Assembly (NCBI GenBank): GCA_000469685.2
Contig: LS997567.1
Span: 15,036,200 to 15,100,199, forward strand
Direction of reading: 5' to 3'
DNA from: Haemonchus contortus
Lineage: Eukaryota > Nematoda > Chromadorea > Rhabditida > Trichostrongylidae
Length of the DNA stretch: 64,000 nucleotides
In this document: positions 44,331-56,430 of the stretch, piece after piece
Position numbering within the stretch: the first letter of the stretch is position 1
How the letters are laid out: the number at the start of each line of letters is the position of its first letter
The notes under the pieces: generated by a model
Told to the model about the DNA's origin: nothing
Database searches by the model: none
What the model saw: the letters and a program-made list of their open reading frames with translations, nothing else
Program-made: the position numbers and the translations under genes

Positions 44331-44997
44331 AAGGCACCGTTCACGATAATTTGGGTAATCCAGATTATGATGAAAAATGGAAGACAAGATCGAAACTAGT
44401 GCGACCGAGGTGAAGAAACTGCGTGCATCGGTGCTTCCAAAGTGAAAAATGGCTTCGAAAAACCGTTAAAAAGGGGGCTGGACGAGAATGAAACCAGAAA
44501 AATGAAGAAGAGTGGGGCGTCCGGACGAGCAAAACAGTGTGTTTCATTGCGCGCGTGTGGATCCTGGTGCGAAGAACAGAGAATGATAAACAAAGACTCA
44601 TTCACTTGTAAGCATGAATAAACAAAAGACCCTAGTGACAGCAAAAGTAGCTCACCTTTCTCAGCCTCTAGGAGTAGGAAATTGAATAAGGGATCGTGGC
44701 AGCAAAAAGAAAAAGAGAGGAAAAAAAGAATGGGAGAAAAACATCGCTTCATCACTCGGCGATTAGCTGATTGTGCGTGGGTCCTAGAACGAATAATAGC
44801 AATCTGAATTGTCTCAACACTCGTCTGACGTGACACCGATCAAGGGGCGGGAAAGCGATCTTCGGCAACAACGGGGCTGCCACTATGCCCTGGACGTCGA
44901 GATTGGGGGAATGAGAGGTCCCTTCTACAACCCATGGGGGCCGCTGAGTATTAATAAGGTAAGAACTCAATAACTTTTTTATCGTGAACGGTGCCTT
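44331..44997. mobile_element. 0.65-kb non-autonomous TIR element, copy 2
   Basis: Left end AAGGCACCGTTCACGAT and right end ATCGTGAACGGTGCCTT are perfect 17-bp inverted repeats. The interior is colinear with 7710-8354 (for example AATGAAGAAGAGTGGG, TAGGAGTAGGAAAT, GACGTGACACCGATC). No transposase is encoded. The two copies differ by many substitutions, so this is an older family. Confidence 0.85.
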
Positions 44998-45059
44998 TAA
45001 GATGATGTGGCCTAACGTCAGCTCTGACCATCTTCGTTGCCTACGCAACAACATAAAGC

Positions 45060-45690
45060 TACAGAGAAGAGGAGTGGAATTGTTTTATATCGAGCCGGAG
45101 ACTCTCTACCAAAGAGACCATTCACATCGGGACTCGCGGAATTCAAGGAAATGAGGAGAGTGGAAAGCTCTCCGAGTTTGTCATGTCGACCCACACGATT
45201 CATGGTAATTCGCAATTCGAGAGCCCTATCATTTGCGATGGACATGGGAGCCACCTGGTGGACCATTCCATGATGAAATAGATCACATAATGTTTAATCG
45301 GAGATTTTGCCTGATTGATGTCGCTGTTGCCCCGAAGCTCTACACGGTATCCGACCATCGTCTCCACGCTAGACAATGCTTACCAGTGCGTGGAGAGAAA
45401 GCTATGAAGTTCAGGAAACGTAGCCCTAAGATATCCATCAACTAACCATAAGACCACTTCGCTTTAATTGCGAAGGATTGGGAGAATTCTGCTACCGAAA
45501 ACATCGATGAAGAGTACAACCAGGTCGTCGAACTTCTTAGCGATACATAGTGGTATGGAAACAGAGAGTCTAAAAACAGTCAGAAACGACTCTTTCTGAA
45601 GGCTGTTGACTTTCATGCCGGCGTATGCCGTGCAATGTAGCTCAATTAGAATTGGAAATCGTGAGCTTTCAGATCAGCCTACTTTTAACA
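45060..45690 (+). pseudogene. RTE-type apurinic-like endonuclease fragment
   Basis: A plus-strand frame (from about 45233) reads DEIDHIMFNRRFCLIDVAVA and VSDHRLHARQCLPVR, the end of the apurinic/apyrimidinic-like endonuclease domain of RTE elements, including the SDH catalytic motif. The following linker WENSATENIDEEYNQVVELL agrees with nematode RTE proteins. Then SIRIGNRELS-like residues fit the next helical region. This domain nicks target DNA for reverse transcription. Stops and frameshifts are present. It is the only RTE fragment on the plus strand here and the only one with the endonuclease. Confidence 0.78.
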
Positions 45691-45914
45691 AACATTATGT
45701 CTTGTGTGGTTGTAACGACAAGCTGCGAAACGAGTGGATCGAGTGACCTTGGCGATAAGCGAAGAATTTGAAGGAGTGGATTCTAGAGCTCAAAATCGAG
45801 CTGCTTACCACGTCCGACTGCAAGACCACATTTGGCTGGGGAAAGATCGAGAAATGGTACGTGACTGAGTTGCTCTTCTACTGCTCCAACAGATTCTGTT
45901 CAGACAGTTCACAT

Positions 45915-46260
45915 CTATCGCGGCACCTGTGGCTTAGGAAATAAGTATTGTACTTTTTCCGAAAAACATTTAAACAAATGAGCCCTAACGGAAGTGCATA
46001 GAGCCGCCAAGAAATTTGTCACACCATCTCGAGTGTTCGGAATCGGGCTGCGTGATGATGGGCTCTTTAGTGATGAATGTAAATAATTGACATTATGCGC
46101 GGAAGCATTTTGCAAATGTTTGGGGCAAGTTTCATGGAAAAACAGTGTGAGAGCGTGCATCAAACCGCCACGTCGCCTCTACAAGTCCACAGTCCAACTG
46201 CGTCATAGCTGCGCGACGTAGCAACTACTAGGTTCGCTTCTCCGTGCGACACAATGGTAT
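45915..46260. repeat. Copy of the 51-55-kb dispersed repeat, diverged
   Basis: Shares landmarks in the same order with 54830-55110: ATGCGCGGAA..TTTTGCAAA, AAAAACAGTGTGAG..GCGTGCATCAA, and GGTTCGCTTCTCCGTG..ACACAATGG. Divergence is high. No conserved open frame. Confidence 0.5.
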
Positions 46261-47279
46261 ACATAGAAATAAACGATTCTGTCACTCGTGCCAGAAAGCA
46301 TAGAGCAAATTCGGAGAGATGAGTTGAGGTCAACGTTAAAAGCTTTCATGGCGGTAAACATCTCATTTCGGATGACCATTGCAGCCTCGTATCTTTCCTT
46401 TATCAGTCAGACGATTACCAGAAAAGATGTCTTTTCGAAAAAAAAAAACTAGGGGCGGAAGAAGAATGCATCATCCTGCTGAAGGTTTTGTTATTCTATT
46501 TCCACATTGACTATCTTTCACTCAACGCTTACATACCCTTATGTCACACTACAAAAAAATTTGCAGAGTTCGCTTAACAGAATATTCTGATCTACAAATG
46601 TATGTTGCTTTGAGCCGTGAGCAAATCCTTTTTGCGAAAAGCTACGGCAGATATGGTGTGAAGAACGGATTGAGCTGCATTACCACACATGTATATTTCG
46701 CTATAAAATGGCGTTTAAAAGCGATCCCCAGAAATATCACAGCACTTTAATTATAGGAGCTTGCTCCCGGTTTCTTGTGCTCCTTTTCGCCAAACAATGC
46801 TAGTAGCTACGCGAGCACGCCCGGTTTCCTCTATCGCCTCTTCTCAGCCTACGTCACAACCTACAAATTCAGTTCTCCTCACAGCTGATGCCTATTAATC
46901 GTGGCTGCCGCGTGCAATAATGACTTCCATGAATGTTTTGTATTTATCTCATCGCGATGGTTTTTTATGTGCTTTTCTTTATTTTTTTTGAATCGAATTT
47001 CTATTTGATTTATTCACGTGCAGGTCTTGGCCCTAGTTTATATCTGAACATTCATTACTCTTGCTTCTGCGAACCCTAGTCCTATTTCGGTCGTATGAGC
47101 TTCTCCCAAGCGATGTCACTAGCGCGATAGGCATGGCGGGGCCCCAGCCCAACATTTGAGTTTTGCAACCTTTTCATTCAATGTCGGCTCACTGTTTCAA
47201 CGCTCTGTCTAGAGTAGCATCCTCAATTAGCAGCATAATGGGAGAGGAATACATCACTGCCGTCAATATTTCGAAGAAA
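46261..47279. other. No recognisable gene
   Basis: AT-rich spacer with no supported feature. Confidence 0.45.
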
Positions 47280-49440
47280 CATTACGATTGATCCGCAAGC
47301 ATCGCAGGTATCCTGATAAACTGAATCGAACATCTTCCGCTAGAACGACGAAACCGAAGGAGTTGTCGCAGTGCCCTCGCAGCAATCTCGCCGAGAGTCA
47401 TACATCTGGAGCAAACGGAGACATCAATGAACGCCGATCGAATGTGGAGACGTCTAATACTCTCGTTATTCACAGAATCGATCTGCGACACAGTTTACTG
47501 TGACGAAAGTGAGGCTGGAAACCCCTTTGACGTAACTCCTTTTACGAGATTATTGGGTCCATCGACGAAACTGCCACTCTTCAAAAGATAACCGTTTCAT
47601 AATATAGACATCCGGGCTCGATCTGAGCGACAAAACAATAACCTTATTCAGCAGGAAATAATCTCAATAGCAAGCCATCCTTTGGTCAAGGCATGGAGCA
47701 AAGATGACTCTATGGAGAAACGCATTTTGTCAACGGCGGAACGAATCCGTCTCACTAGAAGAGAGTAAAACTGAAGCAATAAGGCGAAGAGTGTGATGGA
47801 GACGATTCAAAAAAGGGCACGATTTAAGATAATATTTTGTTGTCAGCAAATGTTCGAAATGTAATGAAGACCACTATTCGTTTCTTTGCACCTCTGATGG
47901 GAGCAGATCGTAACCGGCGAACATACCAAGTCTTTTACAAAATAATCACTTCTATTTGCTCGTTTTCAAGCAAGTTCGAGGAGCGCATCTTCGACAAACC
48001 GCAGCAGCTCGAAACAGCCATCGAGATTGCGCACCAGCAACAAGAAAGTAAATGAGCCTTTCGAAACTATGCTCCTCAGGTCAATATAGCAACCCACCGA
48101 AACCAACGGGCTTGTGGTCAACATCTACAGAGCTTGAGCTCATGGTCTGGTCGAATCTTGGATGGAATATTAAAGTATAACTCTAATCTAGGTTCGGAAA
48201 CCCAAGGAGGCTTTATCAAGTTATCACTTAGAGCACCGCTTGAGCTACCTGGACTCAACAACTCAGAGTAAATCATTCACTACTGCAGAATTGCGAGAGC
48301 CACGAGAAAACTACAATCCGACAGAGTCTAGATTATGTTGAAAACCTGTCACAGCTCATAAAAGCTGCAACACATATTAGTCTGCACTGAAGACGGTTCA
48401 ACAAAAGCTACGAGAACAGGCAGTTTGTCAGAAGCAGGCAAGAGTTTTATTAAGATAAAGAAAATCCCAATTGTCCAACTGAGTCCATTTCCAGCAGACC
48501 CATTCTCTTGTCTACTGGGTGGACAGGATCTATCGCATCAGAATCTCTATCAGAATTCGGCTACTATCAAACCATCTGGATCAGTCCTGGTCCTTACTAT
48601 CTTCGGATACGCAATCTCTGGAAGTAGCAGCATTTCCAATTCAATGGAGCAATTCAGAGATGCACGATGTAGCCCGCTCATTGTATTATAGCTGCTCCAC
48701 TCATGTCGTCGAAAGACAACAACAAGACGGACAATGAACATCTGCATACTTGGAAGCACTTGGAGAAAGTACAGTAAGTGACACAAATGATGCAGCTGTC
48801 ACAAAATTTATAGAAGAATACAGGGAATTATCACCATGAAAATAAATCATCACCGCTAGGAATCCATCCAATAATGAAGTCAAGAATATTGTCTTTGATG
48901 CCTCTACACATGCAAAGGATGTATGCAGCTTCAGCGACGTGATGTTGAAAGGCCATGTACTGATTCAATTAAAAGACGAAGAGGTTGTTCGATTCCGCAT
49001 GCGCCTCATACGATGGTGGAGGATATGCAAAAAGCATCACTACAAATATAGTTGTCTGAAGAACACAGAGTTGTAAGAAGATCTGTTTGAGCCACTTCCG
49101 TCATTGGCGCAAGTCCAGCGACCTGAAAACAATTAATACAGAAGTATATCGAACAATCGCAATCGGGCATTGCTTCAGAACTATACACCTCCCTTCACGC
49201 GAACAAAGTGCGTTAAGGCAGAACCACCGAAGAACTGAGCGAGATTGCCTATCAAATTCTGCTTCCATCAACAGGAACACTGCGGACGGGGAGCGTTTTT
49301 TTGAACGAGATGAAGATCCTTGGAATACAATGGAACGCCATGGAAGACACGATATCTCCGAAATGCACTGTTTCACATTCTTCCGCTTCACGCACCTCTT
49401 CGCACTTGGCTAAACATGCCGTTTTTTGCTCCATGCTAAG
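47280..49440 (+). pseudogene. BEL/Pao gag-pol remnant with RT start
   Basis: Decayed plus frames follow BEL/Pao order. A gag-like region around 47280-48690 includes PIVQLSPFPADPFS, reminiscent of the LPxFxG segment. At 48885-48995 the reading NIVFDASTHAKDVCSFSDVM then VVRFRMRLIR is a good match to the BEL/Pao RT entry (VFDASxH, SLND, LLRFR). Near 49300-49400 LNEMKILGIQWNAMEDT fits the region after RT (LGxxW). The catalytic RT core between them is missing. No LTRs or integrase were identified. Inactive. Confidence 0.65.
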
Positions 49441-49838
49441 GGGCGAGGAAGTTGCAGTGTTTCTATGAAAGAAAGTATAATGGAACATTATAGATCACCT
49501 CTCTCTTTTTGCGGAGCATTATGCTGAATAGGAGTGGCCTGAATAGGACCTGCGTAGCACGCTGAAAGCGGAACCGAATAGACTGTGGGATGAGCTTTAT
49601 TGATACTAATTTAGAAATCGACTATGTCTTCCGCTTCGAGCATATCATCCTGGAACCCAGGTGAGCCGAAGAGAACACCAACAATTATATTGGACGATCT
49701 CACTGGATAGTCAATGGTGATTTAGCTTGCAAGCTCAACGACCCAGCGAGCTGAGCTGCCGTGGCTTGGTTATGTCTCAAAAGGAACGAATGGTAGGCGA
49801 ACAACAAACGGAAGCGCTAATCATAGCGAAGGGATTTA

Positions 49839-50719
49839 TTGGGTTGGAAGGAAAGTCCTGCGACAAAAAGTTTGGAGCGTCAACAATTTATATCAACAAT
49901 GTGAACCCGGTAGCAAGAGTGATAAACTTGTAGGACATTCCTCAGGTAATCAACACATGAGTGAATAAGGGCACGCGTGTGGGCTTTAGCAGCATTACGG
50001 TCAATGAATGGACAACACCCGATTCGTCACATCACCTTCTTCTGAACACACCGAGGGAAAAATAGGGGTGTAGCAGCTCAAATTATCAGCAACCCAATCA
50101 ATGCTGGCACTGCTCACCGATCAACGGTCAACAATCGGTTGGATCGCTTCACTGGAGGAGATACTAGCTTTTGAAGTAACGCAAGCATCATCCCTTAATT
50201 TGAAGGAGGTTGAAGGGATCCATCCACTATGAGTTGCTAAACGCAGACTAGATGAACACAGCTATCGGCTACCCTTATGAACCCCGAAATTTGGCCAACG
50301 GGATCAGAGAAGGACGATCAAAACCGTAAATCAGGTCCCTACAGAGGGTCAACGCACGTCGCAATTTCGCTTTAAACACACGTCAAAAGTTCTACGATTC
50401 CAATTGGTTCCAGGTTGTTCATCAGTCGTACTCACCAAGTGTTGCCCCTTTTATCTACCATGCGCTCCGCCTTCTTGAGCATCTCGTTGTGCTAAAAAAA
50501 TTGGTAACTTAATGTGATCTGAAAACGGCAGTCAATTACTTCTTTGAGTCACAGCTTCCTCATTCCTGGATAAAAGACATCAGTGATTTACTCATGGGAT
50601 AATAGAAGGTTGTTGACCTCTTTGGTAAATATATTTCCGAAAATTGATTGGCCTGGAAAATTTCAGAAATGATTTGAAGAAGACCTTCATTGTGTCGCAG
50701 GACTTTCCTTCCAACCTAA
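49839..50719 (+). mobile_element. 880-bp mariner derivative, copy 2
   Basis: Ends TTGGGTTGGAAGGAAAGTCC and GGACTTTCCTTCCAACCTAA are inverted repeats next to TA on both sides (49837-49838, 50720-50721). It is colinear with 997-1876 over its whole length. The transposase relic keeps RLDRFTGGDT, then VNARRNFALNTRQKFYDSNW where DNARPH is expected, and SPSVAPFIYHALR where SPDLAPSDYHLFR is expected, so all catalytic Asp are lost or deleted. It inserted just left of a gypsy-type scrap. Confidence 0.87.
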
Positions 50720-50959
50720 TATATGTTTAGGACTCCACTATTGCTGAGATCCAGCAGGCGTCTTACCGAAGTGACCGATAGCCTTAATCTTTTGGTTGGT
50801 TTCTTTAGAGGCGTTGAAATAAAGCAGCAGACTGTGGCTTCATTTCATCGCCTGCGTTTGTGTGACGGAAAAAGTTTTTCATTCTGAGGAAATCCTAAAC
50901 ACGGTTCCGACACCAGATTAAGCCTGAGTCGCTCAGGAGCTAGCTTTTGCTCAGTTCGT

Positions 50960-51460
50960 CATAGAAACTTGAGTTTACCTTTTCAAGAGGGTATATAAAG
51001 GAGAAGCGATGGGCGCAAAATCCGGGATAGTCCGAAATACGTGGTTACGTGGTACAAAAAGGTAAGGCGGGTGCGCAAGTGTTTTTCCAGACTCTTTAAT
51101 ACTAAGCAGGCAGAATCGGTGGACTTTGCGTTAGTGCTGCAAATTTTGAGGAAATCACTGTCAAAAATAACTATATCATCTAAATAAGCTACACAGCAAT
51201 TCTTTAAATTTGCAAGAATGCGTGGCGCCAAGAAAAGTGCGGACAAAAGTGAGAAAAGTTCTCAAGTGCGAAAAGGAGGTAGACAAGTTGATGAATACCG
51301 CGATGTTGCCCAACAGCGCTTTTCGTGATAACTGCGTATACCCCGATGCTATGTCAAAAGTGACGGACGGTTCAGTAAGGTAAAGCTGTTCAATGGACGC
51401 AAGTCTAGGCAGACTTTCAAGAAGCCGTCTTGGTCTCAGAACTGAGTTCCAAATCTGTGA
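50960..51460 (-). pseudogene. Gypsy (Ty3)-type reverse transcriptase fragment
   Basis: On the minus strand LPRLASIEQL and TFDIASGYTQL match the LPRIDxxL and LDLASGYxQI motifs of Ty3/gypsy RT, and a shifted frame continues with LKNCCVAYLDDIVIFDSDF, matching the catalytic YLDDI(I/V)(V/I)F box. The segment between them is degenerate. Upstream and downstream pol parts and LTRs are not recognised. It abuts, and may belong with, the dispersed repeat starting at 51495. Confidence 0.65.
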
Positions 51461-51494
51461 AACGATTATGGAAACAATGTCACGGGCTATATTG

Positions 51495-52710
51495 AGAAGT
51501 TCGAAGCGAAGATTTACTCTATCACCTACTTTGATATTAAGAGGAAGCAAAGGAGAACGATCATGCTGTGCTTCAACTTCGTCCTTTGGCACTCGGTGAA
51601 GGACATGGCTGGAAGCCCTGCTGCGTGAAGAAAATGAACGACTATAATATAGCAAGGGAAGCATGCAGTGGCCACTCAAGATAAGATTTATGCAAACGTA
51701 AGTGCCTCCATAAACGCTGACTTTAAATTCGAGTTCGAAATCTTCGAAACGATTCTGGGAGCAATGTAACGGGCCAAATATCTCTAGGTGCCATGCCATT
51801 GTCATACTTTCGTAAGCGAACCGAGCAACTATCGGCAGCAACGGCTCAGTTGGAAGGAACTAGGCTTGACACGAAGAATCAAAGCCCCGATGCATGATTC
51901 TTTGCTTTTTTTTACCAAAGTGACCCAAGTGCTTGCAAAACCCTCTCCGCGCATCGTATAGATGAAGCCATAGCTATTATCGCTCGAATACTGCAAAAGC
52001 ACACAGCACACAAAGCCGCACACTGCAAAAAAAAACAAGTTCTTTCATAACGACGGAATATCATCTGAGGAACTTGTGGGAAGTTGAACGAGACCGTAAG
52101 TTCCCAAATTAGTCTTCTTTTGACCATTTATAAATGTCTCACGTAGTTGTAAATATAAGTTGCAAGACGAAAGGTCGATATGTCGAGCTTTGGAGACTGG
52201 TCGAGATGTTGAATGCAGTGCTGAAAATCAGCAAGGAGGGCGCTATGTGCAGGACTTTGAAGCGAGCCATAGGTGGATTCAGGCCTCCAAGCCGAGTTGT
52301 GGTATTGAGTCTCGCAGCATCATCACATTTAGGAAAGGGTTCTTTTGACAAAGATCGCCTATCTCGTGAGGCGCAAACATTTGTTTGAAGATGGAAAAGG
52401 TAAATTCTCCCATACATACCATACAGGATTTATATTTGTGCAGTCGCTATGACAGCCCAATAGTTCCATTAATGAGTTTGTAAGTCGTCTAAAATTGGAG
52501 AATCGATTCCTGAAAAAATATGCAACGCGGATCAAAGCGGTTTTGCGAGGGACTTGCATTCGGTCAGAACCCTAGCTGTAAAAGTCAGAAAAAAGAAGGT
52601 AAGAAGGGGCTACAGCCTTTTTCGGCGTGTCTCACTCGCACTGTTGAGCCAACCCTACTTGTCGATGGTCGCTTGGCAAAAAAAAATTTCTGTTGCAATG
52701 TAGGTTGGTG
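51495..52710. repeat. Dispersed repeat, left inverted arm
   Basis: About 1.2 kb that reappears inverted at 54140-55405. Shared landmarks include GAACCGAGCAACTATCGGCA, CTTGCAAAACC..CGCATC, GTGGATTCA(G/A)GC, TTGTGATATTGAGTCTCGC-like and ATGCAACGCGGATCA. Plus-strand frames in this arm and minus-strand frames in the partner stay open over the same stretches (for example FCEGLAFGQNPSC versus FCERVAFGRNPSR), which suggests that this direction once coded for protein. I do not recognise the family. Confidence 0.72.
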
Positions 52711-53369
52711 TTCTTAAGAATAAATATAAAATGTGAAAAATGCAGGACCTATCGCGACAATTTATCCAATTTGTGAGCAGTGTAATTTTCGGTAAAGTCT
52801 ACATTGAGCTAGTTGGCCCGTTGTCTGAGATGTGACGAGTGGTGACAAGTTTTGCTGGTGCTTTAAGAGAATGCTGAACAGTGACTGTAGTGATGGCATT
52901 GCCACTTAACAAGCAACACAGGAAGGACCACAAAAAAAGAAAACAAGAGATTATTGGATAGTATCAATTCACTGAGCAGAAAGACCAGCAGAAGTCGTCA
53001 TCATTAGTCACATCATAGATATAGGATGTTGTCTCCGAAACCACAAAGTATTACCACACTCCCTACCACCCTGAGGGAAACAGTGCTTGCAAGCGCATTT
53101 TCGCTACTTTTACGCTATGCTACGCACATACATAAATGAACATCTACCCGATTGGGGTAAGTGTGCGCTTTGCACAGTGTATGCGCTTGTGCACTCATAT
53201 ACAACACCTCCATTCACTCCAGCACCAGCGACACTCCGTTCTTCCTCATGTTCGAACGTGATCCAGTACTTAATATCGAACTGCTTATACAGTACGATTT
53301 AGCATCATGTCACAGCGAACCAGGATCTCACGTAAAATATTTGCAAGGGAAAGGTATTACATAACAGTG

Positions 53370-53700
53370 GTCACTCAAGATGAAATTATACCGATGGAAG
53401 TGCTTTCGAACGATGATCTCAAATTTGGATTTTATAACTGCGAAACGATTCTGGGAGAAATGTTACGGACAAATTTTTCCCCCATGTGTCATGCCAGTGT
53501 GTTACGCTCCTAAGCGAACCGAGCAACTATCGGCAGCGATGGCACAGTCGAAGGAAGACGGACTGGTAGGCGGGCGTGACACGGAGGCTCGAATTCTTGA
53601 TGTATGCGCTTGTTTTGTTTTTTATGAAAAGTGTCCTAAATGCTTGCAAAACCATTTGACGCATAATAAAAATTACCCACAGCCTTTTTAATGTTTGAGG
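53370..53700 (+). repeat. Dispersed repeat, partial copy between the arms
   Basis: Matches part of the left arm in the same orientation: CGAAACGATTCTGGGAG, CGAACCGAGCAACTATCGGC and TGCTTGCAAAACC. It contains an open 103-codon frame (53380-53691) with PKRTEQLSAAMAQSKEDG, similar to RTEQLSEAFAQSEGARRD in the right arm. Confidence 0.6.
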
Positions 53701-54139
53701 AGCACCGAAAATGCTGATGTGAGTGAATCTTATCTTACTAATAAATCTTGTAAATAGGAGTTTCCTGAATCTGCAGTAAGTATGCTGAACAAGATGTACA
53801 CTTGTGTGGTAAGGAGAATTGTGGTGATGCGGTAGCTGACGTGGAAGCACAGATGATGTGCAACCACGAAAGTGACGATACGCCTACACAAGCGTTCGAA
53901 TGGTAAGAAAAAAAACATACATCGACGGTCGGACTGAAGACAAATCTGTTGATCGAACACTCATTATAACCCAATCCAGCATAAGTTCTTTGCTCGTCAT
54001 GTGAGTTATACTGGCCCTGACCCCAGGTTTGAAGCACGGAAGAAAGTTCCAGGCGGGAACCATTTATTAGATTCCTGTTGGAGCAGACGGTTTCAAAGTA
54101 TGAGTTTATTTATACACATTCTTCCTAAACACTATCCTG

Positions 54140-55405
54140 CATTGCAACAAAGAGTTTTTTCGTCAAGCGACCATCGGCAAATAGGGTTGGCTTAACAATG
54201 AGTGAGTGAGACACGCCGAAACAGGTTGACCCCTTTTTACTTTCTTTTTTTTCTAACCTCCCACGGCTAGGGTTCCGACCAAATGCAACTCTCTCACAAA
54301 ACCACTCTGATCCGCGTTGCATATCTTTTCCAGGAATCGATTCTCCATTTCTAGACGACTTACAAGCTCATTAATGGACTGTTAGACTGCCACAGCGACT
54401 GCACAAATATAAATTCTGTATGACATATACGGGGAAATTTACCTTTCTCACCTTTGAAACAAATGTTTAAGCCTCGCGAGATATGCGATCTTCGTCAAAA
54501 ACCCTTTCCTGAATGTGGTGATGCGGCGAGACTCAATATCACAACTGGGCTCGCAGCTTTGAATCCACCTATAACACGCTTCAAATTTCTTACCAATGGC
54601 GCCCTCCTTGTTAATCTTCAGAACAATATGGTGGATACCGCAGTCGTGCAATGAGGTTCCCATATACATTTTCACGACGACCTTTCCTTCAACATCTCGG
54701 CTAGTCTCCAAAGCTCGACAGATCTACCTTTTATCTTGCACCTTATATTTACAACCACGTGAGACGTTATAAATGATCAAAAAGACTAATGTGGAAATTT
54801 ACGGTCTCGCTAGACTTTCCACAAAGATATTCCGTCGTTCCTCAGATGATATTCCGTCGCGATTGGACGGAACTCGTTTTTCATGTAGGAAAATGTGCAG
54901 GTTTTTTGATACGCGAGCAATAATGGCCATGGCTTCCTCTATATGATGCGCGGAAACGGTTTTGCAAGCACTTAGGTTACTTTTGGTAAAAAGCAAAAAA
55001 GCGCATGCATCAAGGCTTCGAGCCCCCATGTCACGCCTAGCTCCTTCCGACTGTGCAAATGCTTCCGATAGTTGCTCGGTTCGCTCACGAATGTAACACA
55101 ATGGCATGGCACTTAGGGAAAGTTGGCCCGTTACATTGTTCCCAGAATCCTTTCGCAGATTTCGATTTTGAAATCAGCGTTTGGAAGCACCTACGTTTGC
55201 ATAAGTCTTATCTTGAGTGGCCACTTCGTCCTTCCCTTGTTATAATAGTTCATTCTCTTCACGCAGCATGGCGTTCAGCCATGTCCTTCACCGGGTGACA
55301 ACGAACTTAATTGAAGCACAGCATGATCGCTCTCCTTTGCTTCCCTTTCCTATCTGGGAAGGTGATAGAGTATATCTTCGCTGTGAACTCCTCAATATAG
55401 GGCTG
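54140..55405. repeat. Dispersed repeat, right inverted arm
   Basis: Inverted counterpart of 51495-52710. Minus-strand open frames at 54448-54711 and 54799-55107 lie in the homologous positions of the plus-strand frames in the left arm. The region reads RITTFRKGFLTKIAYLAR and RTEQLSEAFAQSEGARRD. No known domain recognised; no Cys-His cluster or catalytic box is evident. Confidence 0.72.
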
Positions 55406-56112
55406 ACATAAAAACTATGCCGGGTCCGATCACGCGCGGAACCGCTAACTATCATTGGTCAGCGTTTCCGCACCACAATAGGAGCCAAGAACCTCAGTTG
55501 AGCAGCTTGCTCTCACCGATGTCGCTCATCGAACCGTCACGATTTCCTAATGTGCTCCAGCTCTAGCATCTCCACCGAGGATTGCCAGTGGTCACCACAG
55601 CGCCCTACATCAATGTATACCCGTCACGTGCCTGAGTCAGTACACCTGTCTCCAACAGGCCACTATTCTAGCAGATAGTCTTTCACGAGCACAAGATCCC
55701 ATCCCATTCAAAAAGGTACAACGTTTGGACGATATCATCTGCTTTCGCGAACGATCCTACAGTATGATTGAACAGGTACTGGAGGAAACCGTGTCATACC
55801 AAGTGGTTCCACCGGCTTTGGCTCAGGTGTCGTTCTCGAAGAGGAAGACTTCTTCATCATCGGTCCTGACAAACTTGTGATTGTCCGCCGGGTCTTCAAT
55901 ATATCTCTGTTTTTGTTCAGAAACTTTGCCTGTATATATGATGTCAAACCGACGCTCCAGACTCTACAATTCCCTGAGAACACCCTTTACAGGCCTCCAT
56001 TCCACGTATGACAGCACTCCGTGCTTCCGTATTTCACTTCTTCGAAGCGTACCAATGTGCATTCGTGACCACCACAGACCGCACGTACCCCCCGTCTATA
56101 GAACTGCGGCTC
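55406..56112. other. No recognisable gene
   Basis: Short open frames only; a minus frame at 55735-55983 is unidentified. Confidence 0.4.
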
Positions 56113-56430
56113 AGTATACAGAGTGTCTCAAAATTATGAGCGCCAAAATTCATAAACTTATAAGGTAGAAGCTATTTTTCAAATTCACTTAACTCGCTGT
56201 TGATCAATTGCACAAGTAAGTTTTCTTCAACATGCATGGTTATGAACTGAAACTCTCAGTACCTTTCGGAAGGCCGAGGCTCACTCAATGATACCGGCAT
56301 GCGAGAGGAGGAAGGGCATATGAAATTTTTCATATTCTTACAATATCCGTACAGAAGGCTATTGTACGATACAGCAAAGAAGATCTAGTCAAAGACAATC
56401 CAGGAAGGGGTAGAAAGGCCAGTTCTTAAA
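56113..56430 (+). pseudogene. Tc1/mariner-like 5' fragment
   Basis: Begins ACAGAGTGTCTCAAAATTAT, followed by GAGCGCC, the inverted counterpart of the terminal repeat at 935-959. Further in, a plus frame reads ILTISVQKAIVRYSKEDLVK and DNPGRGRKAS, compatible with a helix-turn-helix followed by the GRPR-like linker of Tc1 transposases. Nothing after 56430 fits the catalytic domain. Confidence 0.42.
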
